Assembly: GCF_003337315.1 (NCBI RefSeq)
Contig: NZ_QPJV01000003.1
Location: 1 to 64,000, forward strand
Origin: Vagococcus fluvialis
GTDB taxonomy: Bacteria; Bacillota; Bacilli; Lactobacillales; Vagococcaceae
Reading direction: 5' to 3'
Length of the DNA stretch: 64,000 nucleotides
The first letter of the stretch is position 1; each line of letters opens with the position of its first letter. A program made the position numbers and the translations under genes. Positions 31,901-38,627 of the stretch are shown here, in pieces. The notes beneath the pieces are model-generated. The model did not search any database. It was not told the origin of the DNA and saw only the letters and a list, made by a program, of their open reading frames with translations.

Positions 31901-33531
31901 GGATAGAACATAATAAACAAAATAAAGGAAGGAGTGTATACTGGTCTTTTTATGGAGACTTTCAAAAGGAATTATTAGAAGCTCTACCTACTAAACGAAT
32001 CAGTCCTCATGTTTTAGAGCTGTTGAAAGTTTTAAATAGAAAATTTCCCGATGGAGTAACTAGATATATTAATCATGGCGTGGAATCTGGCACTGTGACA
32101 TCTAAATTATATGGAAAAAAACTCGATGCTAAACAGTGGCTAAATATTATTACTAACAAAAAAATAAAAGATCGAGATAGATGGCATTGGACTCATGATT
32201 TTGTAGATGATTCAATTAAAGGTTTTTCAGATAGTTTTAGAAACGCAGTGTCTAAAGAACCTGAGAAAATGATTAATTTATTAATTTCAAATCAAGAAGT
32301 GGTATTTAGTGAGTATGTTGATGCTCTGTTTAGTGGGGTAGCTAGTAGTGAGAATATCAAAAAAATACCTATAAAACTTATAGAGGAAATGATTGTAGTA
32401 TTTTCATATGATTATGAGTCTTATAGAGCTAGTTACATATGTGATATTCTTGAAAAGAGAAGTAATGAAAAATGGACTATGACTATTATCCAATGTTTAA
32501 GTGATATAGCAGTTAATCATAAAAACCCAGAAATTGATAAAGTGAATGTAACTAATTTTGAAGATCAAGAAATGAAAAGCTTTGAAATGTTACAAAGTAA
32601 CGCTTTAAATTGTGTTCGAGGTAATGCTGCTAGAACAATAGGTTCGTTATTGTGGGATAATAGTGAATTATTTAAGGATTTTCAAAGTACAATTGAAAGA
32701 ATGACTTTAGATGAAAACGCTGCTGTTAAATTAGCAAGTTTTGAAGCATTGATTCCATCATACAATATTAATAAGGAATGGGCTTCAGAATTAATTATCT
32801 CGTTATATGAACAAGACTTTCGATTAGCAGGTATGTATCAAAGTAAAACTTTAATGTTTTTTTTATATCCTAAGTACCGTGAGCAAATCCTTCAAACTAT
32901 ATTAAAATGTTACGAATCTGATGATAAAGGACTCATAAGGGTAGGGGCATACCGCCTTAGTGAGATGTATATTCTAAAAGATGAATATATAGAGATATTA
33001 AGTAATATTGATAATATGAGTGAAGATCAAGCCAACGGAGTATTGGATATGGCTATTAATTATTTTGATAAAGATGAATTTAATGAAAAGATAAAAGATG
33101 TGATTCTAAAATTCAAGAATAGTGAATTAGATATTGAAGTTCCAATTTCAAAATTATTCCGTAGTGATTACATTGACTTGAATCGTGATAAAGAATTTTT
33201 ACTTAAAGTAATGGATTCAAATATGAGTCGTAGAACAGTTCATAGTTTTGTTATGTACCTTGAACAGGAATCAGTATCAATCATTGATTATAGTGATATT
33301 ATTATAGCGATGAGCTATCAAATAATTATGAATAGAGATAGTTGTGATAATTATTGGGGAATTGATGATGAAATCTCAAAATTAGTAGTAGGATTGTACG
33401 ATGAAACTTCAGAATCCTCTGTAGATGAAATAAAAAAAATTGGAGATAAGTGTCTTGATATTTGGGATTTAATGTTTGAAAATAATATTGGCTCTATCAG
33501 AAGTTTAAGTAAAGAAATTATGGACAGATAG
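28984..33531 (+). CDS. STAND NTPase with N-terminal DUF4297/Cap4-like nuclease (Avs-like defence protein)
   Basis: The 1515-aa protein has three parts. Residues 1-130 carry GNRFETRW (about 13-20), GIDIWV (D49) and EGQQCKGR (K65), the pattern of a PD-(D/E)XK nuclease of the DUF4297/Cap4 group. Residues about 265-480 form a P-loop NTPase with Walker A GKAGRGKS (288-295) and Walker B VLILDQLDAL (353-362). About 1000 residues of helical, HEAT-like sequence follow. This architecture matches antiviral STAND sensors, where the C-terminus binds a phage protein and the N-terminus cuts DNA. GAGGTG precedes the ATG. The target is unknown; the defence role is inferred. Confidence 0.8.
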   Translation: MPYEKGGRADKNGNRFETRWAVFQILQVLEENIKSITLEALGEDEKGIDIWVGMNDGKKEGQQCKGRNASQEYWDYSSIKEKGIFETWKYHLDRDLTNTVSLVSPLAFTFLEDLTERARTSSGIPSEFYKEQILGSSKKFINFFDNFCIAMAINKEEDSDMMKCISYLQRIFYHQVPDSNLKDLILGKISYLLVGDGERIYSTLVSWIVEGEMLGQSIDISAVYSFLEEREIELRDLVSDVRIQPRINQLNREYKESFTKIDGQLIDRNEFAICRKMIDNEESIIIHGKAGRGKSGCTVDIIEHCEENVIPYLAVKLDRHVPKRNADIWGQELGLAASIAYCIDSISKDKQAVLILDQLDALRWTQSHSHEALSVCQQIIDQVNQLNYEREKNISIVFVCRSYDLENDNNISNLFKENIDKNISRKWNKVQINELNDEVIFNIIGDRFNSLTSKLKEVLRIPSNLYIWKQLDPKKNYAECTSTSHLVEEWWKQLSKKCIKLGLNEIELNSVKNRIVDWLEKRGRIYFPINVLDIGESYINFLSSNSFLVIQDNKAFFAHQSILDYFLANNLMRKYYEDEDIIEIIGDKDNQTPSKRYQVQMFLEMLLEQDSNDFLIIGQKLFESDQIRYFVKFIFLEILNQIDLLDENIKKFILDKCEDKRYEVYLINNVYFGKPQYVRLLRKEGIFTEWLKESEKKQITFKLMGSISPNYDKEDVLFMLNYSFKSEEDDNLIINCLPYDINEDTDELFELRMMFYGKYPEKADGYLNIKNMIKSGEMRIIRLLALLLENNKNKHGKSIYRFEEEFLEIDKEIFINNGVEILNLLIPYIPKEIEKMYSFSEWSEKYTYNNGLERACINILKKANFNIIMSNPDLFLEYYKEYMGEGFYLFNELILDAMYYLPKSYSDLVIEYLMQDFDKNLFVITDGSNSELTLAKKVLGKHTMYCSLNIFRKLENNIIKYIDPYAIDWYKRRIEHNKQNKGRSVYWSFYGDFQKELLEALPTKRISPHVLELLKVLNRKFPDGVTRYINHGVESGTVTSKLYGKKLDAKQWLNIITNKKIKDRDRWHWTHDFVDDSIKGFSDSFRNAVSKEPEKMINLLISNQEVVFSEYVDALFSGVASSENIKKIPIKLIEEMIVVFSYDYESYRASYICDILEKRSNEKWTMTIIQCLSDIAVNHKNPEIDKVNVTNFEDQEMKSFEMLQSNALNCVRGNAARTIGSLLWDNSELFKDFQSTIERMTLDENAAVKLASFEALIPSYNINKEWASELIISLYEQDFRLAGMYQSKTLMFFLYPKYREQILQTILKCYESDDKGLIRVGAYRLSEMYILKDEYIEILSNIDNMSEDQANGVLDMAINYFDKDEFNEKIKDVILKFKNSELDIEVPISKLFRSDYIDLNRDKEFLLKVMDSNMSRRTVHSFVMYLEQESVSIIDYSDIIIAMSYQIIMNRDSCDNYWGIDDEISKLVVGLYDETSESSVDEIKKIGDKCLDIWDLMFENNIGSIRSLSKEIMDR

Positions 33532-33539
33532 AAAAATAG

Positions 33540-33600
33540 TGGTGTGAACTTTGATAATTTCTAGCTCAAAATTATAGTTTTTAGTCTAAAGTTCACACCA
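33540..33600. repeat. Long inverted repeat after the STAND gene
   Basis: TGGTGTGAACTTT (33540-33552) pairs perfectly with AAAGTTCACACCA (33588-33600). The loop contains a second small hairpin, TAATTT/AAATTA. No T-run follows. It may be a strong transcript 3' end structure or the remnant of a mobile element end. Confidence 0.7.
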
Positions 33601-33704
33601 TTCAGATGAAATTGATTGAAATTAGATGAAAACATAGGTATTTTACTTGATTGAAAAGCTTGATGTTAAAGCTTTTTGAAACTTATGAAAATAAAAGTTG
33701 TTAG

Positions 33705-33756
33705 AACCAAGTCTTAAAAAAGCTCGTAAAGCTAGTCAGTTCTCAAAACGTTAATT
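33705..33756 (+). repeat. Direct repeat, right copy (attR-like, displaced rpsI end)
   Basis: Encodes in frame the S9 tail [15 protein letters not shown] and a TAA stop, with no upstream rpsI. It matches 27101-27152 at 50 of 52 bases. This is the displaced gene end created when the island entered. Confidence 0.85.
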
Positions 33757-33838
33757 GCGATTATCGTTCGAGGTTTCGAGTTACGAGAATCGTACTGGGC
33801 GAAGCTTTGCTGAGCGCAGTTACAATAATCATGACTTT
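33757..33838. repeat. Structured insert between displaced rpsI end and its terminator
   Basis: Flanked by GATTAT and ATAATC. It contains an imperfect hairpin near 33765-33787 (TCGT/ACGA outer pairs) and a 27-nt hairpin at 33794-33820 in which ACTG/CAGT and AGC/GCT arms enclose tandem G-A mismatches. The GC content is higher than in the neighbouring DNA. It looks like a small interspersed palindromic repeat; other copies would be outside this window. Confidence 0.5.
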
Positions 33839-33839
33839 C

Positions 33840-33874
33840 AAGGCATCTTCCATTTGTTTGGAAGGTGTCTTTTT
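33840..33874. terminator. Displaced rpsI-type terminator, shared with fosX
   Basis: AAGGCATCTTCC, loop, GGAAGGTGTCTTTTT. It is a better-paired sister of the hairpin at 27172-27204. It also lies just past the stop of the minus-strand fosX-like gene and may act in both directions. Confidence 0.75.
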
Positions 33875-33875
33875 A

Positions 33876-34283
33876 TTATTCACAATATCCCTTCAAGCGT
33901 TCCTCCAAAGTTCCTGTATGTAGCTCAAATAAATGATTATCATAATCATAAAAGTAAATAGATTTAGATTCTGCCGCAATGCGTGACCTGCCATCTTTTA
34001 TCTCTAATCCAAGAGCTTCAATTTTTTCAAGATAAGTGTTAAAATCGGCTTCATCAATTTTAAAAGCAATGTGGTTATAGGGTTTTTCAGATAGAGAATC
34101 ACCTTCCATTAAGGCAATCCACAAATCATCAATTAATAAAAATTTTTCATGTGATAGAGAGAAGTTTTTGGCATGGCTATCATAAACTTCTTTAGCACCT
34201 AATAGTTGAATGAAAAGTTGAGCGCTTTTTTCTATATCTTTAACAATAAATGTCATATGACTAATAGTTGTTGATTTACTCAT
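33876..34283 (-). CDS. fosX: FosX-type fosfomycin hydrolase (VOC superfamily)
   Basis: A 135-aa protein strongly resembling Listeria FosX, a Mn2+-dependent hydrolase that opens the fosfomycin epoxide with water. Metal ligands H9, H71 and E120 and the general base E46 (in FSLSHEKF) are all present, and the C-terminus FELHTGTLEERLK is FosX-like. FosX uses water, unlike FosA or FosB. The gene abuts the attR-like repeat. Resistance is predicted from sequence only. Confidence 0.88.
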   Translation of the reverse strand: MSKSTTISHMTFIVKDIEKSAQLFIQLLGAKEVYDSHAKNFSLSHEKFLLIDDLWIALMEGDSLSEKPYNHIAFKIDEADFNTYLEKIEALGLEIKDGRSRIAAESKSIYFYDYDNHLFELHTGTLEERLKGYCE

Positions 34284-34347
34284 TAAGTGTCCTCTTTTCT
34301 TTGATGTTATTTTTTATGCTAAACTAGTTAAAAAGGGAGTTGGTAAT

Positions 34348-34686
34348 ATGGCAATATATAGTAATAGTGTTATTTCCAAAGATAAACTATTAATTATTTC
34401 TGGTCAAACACCTGAAATTAAAGGTGATGTTCCTGAAGAGATAGAGGTTCAAGTAGAAATTGTGTTAAATAAAATTCTTGAGACAATAACAGAGCAAAAC
34501 TATCAGAAAGAAAATCTGCTTAAAATGACTGTTTATATTACAAATGCTAGTTACTTAGCTAGTGTCAGAGAAGTATTTACAAAAGTTTTAGGTAATATTA
34601 AACCTGCAATGACTTTAGTTGTTATTTCTGAATTAATTAATCCAAAATTCAAAATCGAAATAGATGCAACTGTTGACTATAATTAA
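34348..34686 (+). CDS. RidA/YjgF-family protein
   Basis: 112 aa with the Rid fold: ISGQTPEIKGDVPEEIEVQ near the N-terminus and the subunit-interface segment MTVYITN. The RidA catalytic arginine pattern near the C-terminus (normally a PxRxxV motif) is replaced by KPAMTLVVI, so reactive-enamine deaminase activity is uncertain. It is divergent from fosX. RBS AAAAGGGAG. Confidence 0.8.
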   Translation: MAIYSNSVISKDKLLIISGQTPEIKGDVPEEIEVQVEIVLNKILETITEQNYQKENLLKMTVYITNASYLASVREVFTKVLGNIKPAMTLVVISELINPKFKIEIDATVDYN

Positions 34687-34738
34687 CATTTTCTCAAATT
34701 GAGGAAGTGTTTTTTATTTTCTTTTGAATCATTTTTCT

Positions 34739-34767
34739 TTGACAATTTTTATGTTTTCATTTATCTT
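34739..34767 (+). promoter_or_regulatory. Promoter of the tetR-GNAT pair
   Basis: TTGACA (34739-34744), 17-bp spacer, TATCTT (34762-34767), about 40 bp before the TetR-type start codon. Confidence 0.7.
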
Positions 34768-34809
34768 TAAATAGACATTGATGTTCGTTTTGATAGAAGG
34801 AGGATTTAG

Positions 34810-35406
34810 ATGCCTAGAGTCAGTGATGATTATTTAGAAAAAAGACGGCAACATATTTTAGAATCAGCTTTAATTATTTTTTCTAAAAAAGGTTTTACAG
34901 AAGCAACAATGAAAGACGTTATTGAAGAAGCTGGTATTTCAAGAGGTGGGTTATACGCTCATTATGATAATATCGAAATGCTTTTTTTAGAGGCGTTGAA
35001 GTTTGATGATCAGAAAGATAAAGTTTTTCTTTTGTCAGGTAATGAAAACAAGTCAGTTTTTGAAAGGCTAGAGGAATGGTTAAGAGATGTTTTTAAAGAA
35101 ATCAATGAGCCAAATAAAAATCTAGTCCGTGCACGATCTGAATTTTTCTTACGTTTTTCAGCTGAAGAAGTTCCTTATATTTCTGACAGAAGAAAAGAGT
35201 TACAAGAAGTTTTAGTGACTTTTTTAGAGGAAGGAATTAAGAAAAAAGAGCTAAATAAAACATTAAATAGCGTAATTTTTGCAGATTTATTAATTTCTAT
35301 GGTTGATGGTTTAATGCTAAGTGAAGCCAAAAATCAATCTTCTAAAGAAATTCTTCAAAAAAAAGTGGATACCTTAATTGAGATGGTAAAAAAATACGTA
35401 GTTTAG
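34810..35406 (+). CDS. TetR-family transcriptional regulator
   Basis: 198 aa. The N-terminal helix-turn-helix is clear (TMKDVIEEAGISRGGLYAHY, about residues 35-54), followed by an all-helical ligand domain. RBS AGAAGGAGG. It lies 11 bp before an acetyltransferase gene and is probably co-transcribed. The ligand is unknown; the N-terminal half resembles the YfiR subgroup. Confidence 0.9.
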   Translation: MPRVSDDYLEKRRQHILESALIIFSKKGFTEATMKDVIEEAGISRGGLYAHYDNIEMLFLEALKFDDQKDKVFLLSGNENKSVFERLEEWLRDVFKEINEPNKNLVRARSEFFLRFSAEEVPYISDRRKELQEVLVTFLEEGIKKKELNKTLNSVIFADLLISMVDGLMLSEAKNQSSKEILQKKVDTLIEMVKKYVV

Positions 35407-35417
35407 GAGAAAAAGCG

Positions 35418-35954
35418 ATGTTTGAAAACGAAAGAATTAGATTAAGAAAAGTAACTATAGCTGATGCACCGATTTATAATAAATGGCGTAATGACACAGA
35501 AGTCATGTATTCTACTAGTCCTGAGCTAGATCAATTTACGTTGAGTGAAACAGAGAAATTTATTGAATTTATTACTGAATCACCAAATGGCAAAAGCTAT
35601 ATGATTGAAACAAAAGAAGACAATCAGACAGTAGGGATTATCTCATTAATCGACATCAATCATAAAGATCGTTCGGCGGAGTGTATTATTGATATTGGTG
35701 AGAAAGAAAAGTGGGGGCAAGGCATTGGAAGAGATGCTTTTGAGTTATTACTAAATTATGCTTTTAATGAGCTTAATTTTCACCGTTTATCCTTAAGAGT
35801 TTTTTCTTTTAACAGACGTGCTATTACTTTATATAAAAAACTAGGTTTTAAAGAAGAAGGCGTTATGCGTGAGGCTTTCTACCGTTCTGGCCAGTGGCAT
35901 GATATTCATTTTATGGGAATTTTAAAACGAGAATATATGAGTGATACTCAATAA
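35418..35954 (+). CDS. GNAT-family N-acetyltransferase (RimJ/RimL-like)
   Basis: 178 aa. The acetyl-CoA site is in IGEKEKWGQGIGRDAFELLL (about residues 93-112) and the C-terminal LYKKLGFKEEGVMREAF is typical of the RimL-like group that acetylates protein N-termini or small amines. Follows the TetR gene in the same transcript. Confidence 0.88.
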   Translation: MFENERIRLRKVTIADAPIYNKWRNDTEVMYSTSPELDQFTLSETEKFIEFITESPNGKSYMIETKEDNQTVGIISLIDINHKDRSAECIIDIGEKEKWGQGIGRDAFELLLNYAFNELNFHRLSLRVFSFNRRAITLYKKLGFKEEGVMREAFYRSGQWHDIHFMGILKREYMSDTQ

Positions 35955-35962
35955 TTGGATAT

Positions 35963-35992
35963 AAAAAAAAGAGGTCTAGAGGCCTCTTTTTT
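35963..35992. terminator. Bidirectional terminator
   Basis: AAAAAAAAGAGG, loop TCTAGAGG, CCTCTTTTTT. A-run on one side and T-run on the other; it serves the acetyltransferase gene and the convergent MerR-type gene, whose last codons lie inside it. Confidence 0.85.
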
Positions 35993-36845
35993 GTTTAACT
36001 GGGACTTGCATGCGGATATACATGCTACGTTTTGTTTGATGTAATTGAGGAACTTCATAAATAATTTCGCAAACATAGTCACCAATAATTTCTAAGTTTT
36101 TAGTATCAATTTTTTCTTTAAATTTTTTAATAGCTTCACTTTCTTTTGAAAAATCATCACAGTAGTCAACAGCATAGGTACCGCTGATTAAGGAATCTAA
36201 GGAGGCTGATATTTTACTCTCTTTAAATAAAGCTTTTTGCTTAGTGGAAAAGAAAACAAAAAGTTCCTTGGAAACAAGCTTTCCTGTTTTTATTTGATAT
36301 TGATCCATAACAGAACCAATTCTGCTACAAGAAGGAATAAAAGGAAAATTAGTAGCTAAATATTTTTTGAATTGTCTTAAGTGATATTCATATTTTTCAG
36401 CTGTGATGTCATAAATATTATCAGGAATACTAAATTTAATAATATTTCTTTTAGGTAATTTAATGAGTTCAATATCGTTGGAGGTGCGACTATTTTCATA
36501 AATATGAGTGGCTTCTCTGAAGGCTTCAATTTGGCTAATCTTCATTTCAACTTGTAGCTGTTTTTGTTCTAACTCTCTTTGTTGCTCGATTAATGTATGT
36601 TGTAAAAACTCTAAGTTATCATGTCGATTAAGAATTTCTTTTATGTCTTCTAAAGAAAAGTCTAAGCTTTTTAAGAATTGGATCATGTCTAAAACAGAAG
36701 ATTGCATTAAATCGTAATAACGGTAATTCGTTAGGTTATCAACTTTAACTGGATAAATTAATCCGATTTTTTCATAATATCGCAACGTTTGAATACTTAA
36801 ATTATTAAGTTGCGCAAACTCACCGATTTTAATTAATTGATTCAT
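35976..36845 (-). CDS. MerR-family regulator with effector-binding domain (BmrR-like)
   Basis: 289 aa: MerR helix-turn-helix (KIGEFAQLNNLSIQTLRYYE, residues 6-25), a long coiled-coil dimer helix (about 80-115), and a C-terminal GyrI-like ligand pocket (about 125-285). The family activates efflux or other genes on binding cationic compounds. No efflux gene is adjacent; the divergent dehydrogenase is the closest candidate target. RBS AAAGGAG. Confidence 0.88.
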   Translation of the reverse strand: MNQLIKIGEFAQLNNLSIQTLRYYEKIGLIYPVKVDNLTNYRYYDLMQSSVLDMIQFLKSLDFSLEDIKEILNRHDNLEFLQHTLIEQQRELEQKQLQVEMKISQIEAFREATHIYENSRTSNDIELIKLPKRNIIKFSIPDNIYDITAEKYEYHLRQFKKYLATNFPFIPSCSRIGSVMDQYQIKTGKLVSKELFVFFSTKQKALFKESKISASLDSLISGTYAVDYCDDFSKESEAIKKFKEKIDTKNLEIIGDYVCEIIYEVPQLHQTKRSMYIRMQVPVKQKRGL

Positions 36846-36880
36846 TTAAATTCTCTCCTTTTTAAAATGCTTGCTTAACT

Positions 36881-36927
36881 CTATACCAACTATAGACATT
36901 ATACTATAATTGTGAAAAACATAACAA
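36881..36927 (-). promoter_or_regulatory. MerR-type gene promoter with palindromic site
   Basis: On the minus strand, TTGTTA (36922-36927), 18 bp, TATAAT (36898-36903). Just downstream is the inverted repeat CTATACCAACTATAG (36881-36895), a candidate operator for autoregulation and perhaps for the divergent gene. Confidence 0.55.
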
Positions 36928-36947
36928 TAAGAAATGGAGAGATTTAA

Positions 36948-37970
36948 ATGTTAGCAAAAACAAAAGTCATTCAATTTGGTTGTGGGAAAATGGCGGAGAC
37001 AATGATTAAATATTTAGTTCGTCATGGTGCAGAAGTTGTTGGAGCAATTGATACAAATCCGGCTGTTGTTGGCAAAGATATTGGCGATTTTGCAGGTTTA
37101 GGTTATAAGACTGGTGTGAAAATATCTGCTAATGCCAAAGAGGTTTTTGAAAATTGTGATGCAGATGTTGCTGTTGTGACTATCTTTAGTTATATGCCAG
37201 AAATGTATGAGTTTTTTGCTTTAGCTTTAGAAAATGGTGTGAATGTTATTACTACTTGTGAAGAAGCTATCTATCCATGGAACACATCTCCTATTGAAAC
37301 CAATAAATTAGACAAAATAGCAAAAGCTAATGATGTATCTATTACTGGTAGTGGTATGCAAGATATTTATTGGATAAATATGCCTAGCTTAATGATGGCT
37401 GGTATGAATGATATTAAAAAGATTAAAGGTGCTGTTAGTTACAATGTTGAAGATTATGGTTTAGCTTTAGCGGAAGCTCATGGTGCTGGCTATGACTTGA
37501 AAAAATTTGAAGCTGAAATTGCTCAAGCTGAAAGTTTACCTTCTTATATGTGGAATGCAGCAGAAGGTATTTGTAATAAAATGAATTGGACAATTAAAGA
37601 AATATCACAAAAAAGTGTTCCCTTTACTTTAGAGGAAGATATCTATTCTGAAACTTTAGGTAGAACTATTTCAAAAGGGGATGCCATTGGGATGTCAGCT
37701 GTTACAACGATTCAAACCTATCAAGGAATTGAACTTGAGGTAGAGTGTATTGGTAAAGTTTACCGTGAGTCGGATGGTGATATGTGTGATTGGGAAATTA
37801 TCGGAGAACCTGGGATGGTATTCTCACTGGAAAAACCAGATACAGTAGCCCATACTTGTGCAACTGTTGTGAATCGTATACCAACTCTATTAAGTGCACC
37901 AAGTGGTTTTGTAACGGCAGATCAACTTGAAACGCCAAATTACTTAACTTATCCAATGCATATGAATTAA
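36948..37970 (+). CDS. 2,4-diaminopentanoate dehydrogenase-like / DapB-like NAD(P)-dependent amine dehydrogenase
   Basis: 340 aa with an N-terminal Rossmann fold (VIQFGCGKMAETMIKYL, then AIDTNPAVVGKD) and a C-terminal domain like that of 2,4-diaminopentanoate dehydrogenase of ornithine-fermenting clostridia. The other ornithine-degradation genes (oraS/E, ortA/B) are absent here, so the substrate may be another amine. Divergent from the MerR-type regulator. RBS AATGGAGAG. Confidence 0.75.
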   Translation: MLAKTKVIQFGCGKMAETMIKYLVRHGAEVVGAIDTNPAVVGKDIGDFAGLGYKTGVKISANAKEVFENCDADVAVVTIFSYMPEMYEFFALALENGVNVITTCEEAIYPWNTSPIETNKLDKIAKANDVSITGSGMQDIYWINMPSLMMAGMNDIKKIKGAVSYNVEDYGLALAEAHGAGYDLKKFEAEIAQAESLPSYMWNAAEGICNKMNWTIKEISQKSVPFTLEEDIYSETLGRTISKGDAIGMSAVTTIQTYQGIELEVECIGKVYRESDGDMCDWEIIGEPGMVFSLEKPDTVAHTCATVVNRIPTLLSAPSGFVTADQLETPNYLTYPMHMN

Positions 37971-37976
37971 ATAAGG

Positions 37977-38011
37977 AAAAGCAGAGGTGAAAAACTCACT
38001 TCTGCTTTTTT
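37977..38011. terminator. Terminator after the amine dehydrogenase gene
   Basis: AAAAGCAGAGGTGA, loop AAAAC, TCACTTCTGCTTTTTT. 13-bp stem (one G-U). Confidence 0.9.
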
Positions 38012-38033
38012 GTTATTCTGTATTTTGAAAAAT

Positions 38034-38468
38034 CTATCTATACAAAATTCGTAATTCTTCATCAACTGTAAAGCCATTCTTTAAGTAAAAATCATAGGCT
38101 GGAACATCTTGACTAGTATTTAAAATAATAGCATTCATACCACGTGATTTAATATCTGCGTCCACTAACTCTAAAAATTGTGAACCATAGCCTTTGCCTT
38201 GACTATTATAGGAAACACAAAACTCATCAATATAATACTCTAAGCCCTCAATCCAAGGTTTAATCATTCCGATACTCATAACTTCTATTTTATTATCAAT
38301 CAAGCCAACATATCCAATACATTGATTGCTTTTTAAAAAATTGTGGTAGTAAGCTCGTACCTTATCTTTTGACTCAAATACATCATTCCAAGGTTCTTTT
38401 GAAAAAGTATCGATGTACAAATCAATACATTCTTCTACATGAGCCATTTTTAGTTCTTCTAATTTCAT
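38034..38468 (-). CDS. GNAT-family N-acetyltransferase
   Basis: 144 aa from MKLEELKMAH; this start follows AAAGGCGGTG. An upstream in-frame start (38519) would add 17 residues with no RBS. The acetyl-CoA loop is in SYNSQGKGYGSQFLELV, and the C-terminus AYDFYLKNGFTVDEEL is typical. Substrate unknown. Confidence 0.85.
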   Translation of the reverse strand: MKLEELKMAHVEECIDLYIDTFSKEPWNDVFESKDKVRAYYHNFLKSNQCIGYVGLIDNKIEVMSIGMIKPWIEGLEYYIDEFCVSYNSQGKGYGSQFLELVDADIKSRGMNAIILNTSQDVPAYDFYLKNGFTVDEELRILYR

Positions 38469-38627
38469 AGAAACACCGCCTTTGTTTCTCATTTTAGCGA
38501 ATTCAAATTTAGGTGTCAAAAAAAGCTGAATTTTCTTTTAAGTTCAATCTTTTTTGTTTGTCTTTTTCGTTAAAATTGATTATTCTTATCGAGAAAATAA
38601 GTTTTTTGGAAAGAGGGAATTGATGAA

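Larger units (their letters stand above)
27101..33756. mobile_element. Putative integrated defence island at the rpsI 3' end
   Basis: About 6.6 kb between the two rpsI-end repeats. It holds an unknown gene, a frameshifted lipoprotein gene, gene debris and a STAND-NTPase nuclease gene. The DNA is visibly more AT-rich than the ribosomal genes. No integrase, relaxase or excisionase is present, so it is either a decayed element or one mobilised in trans. The terminator motif AAGGCATCTTCCATTTG also follows both repeat copies. Confidence 0.75.

Noticed and set aside
27101-33756. Island as a prophage or complete ICE
   Set aside because: No integrase, structural, replication, relaxase or type IV secretion genes are present between the repeats.
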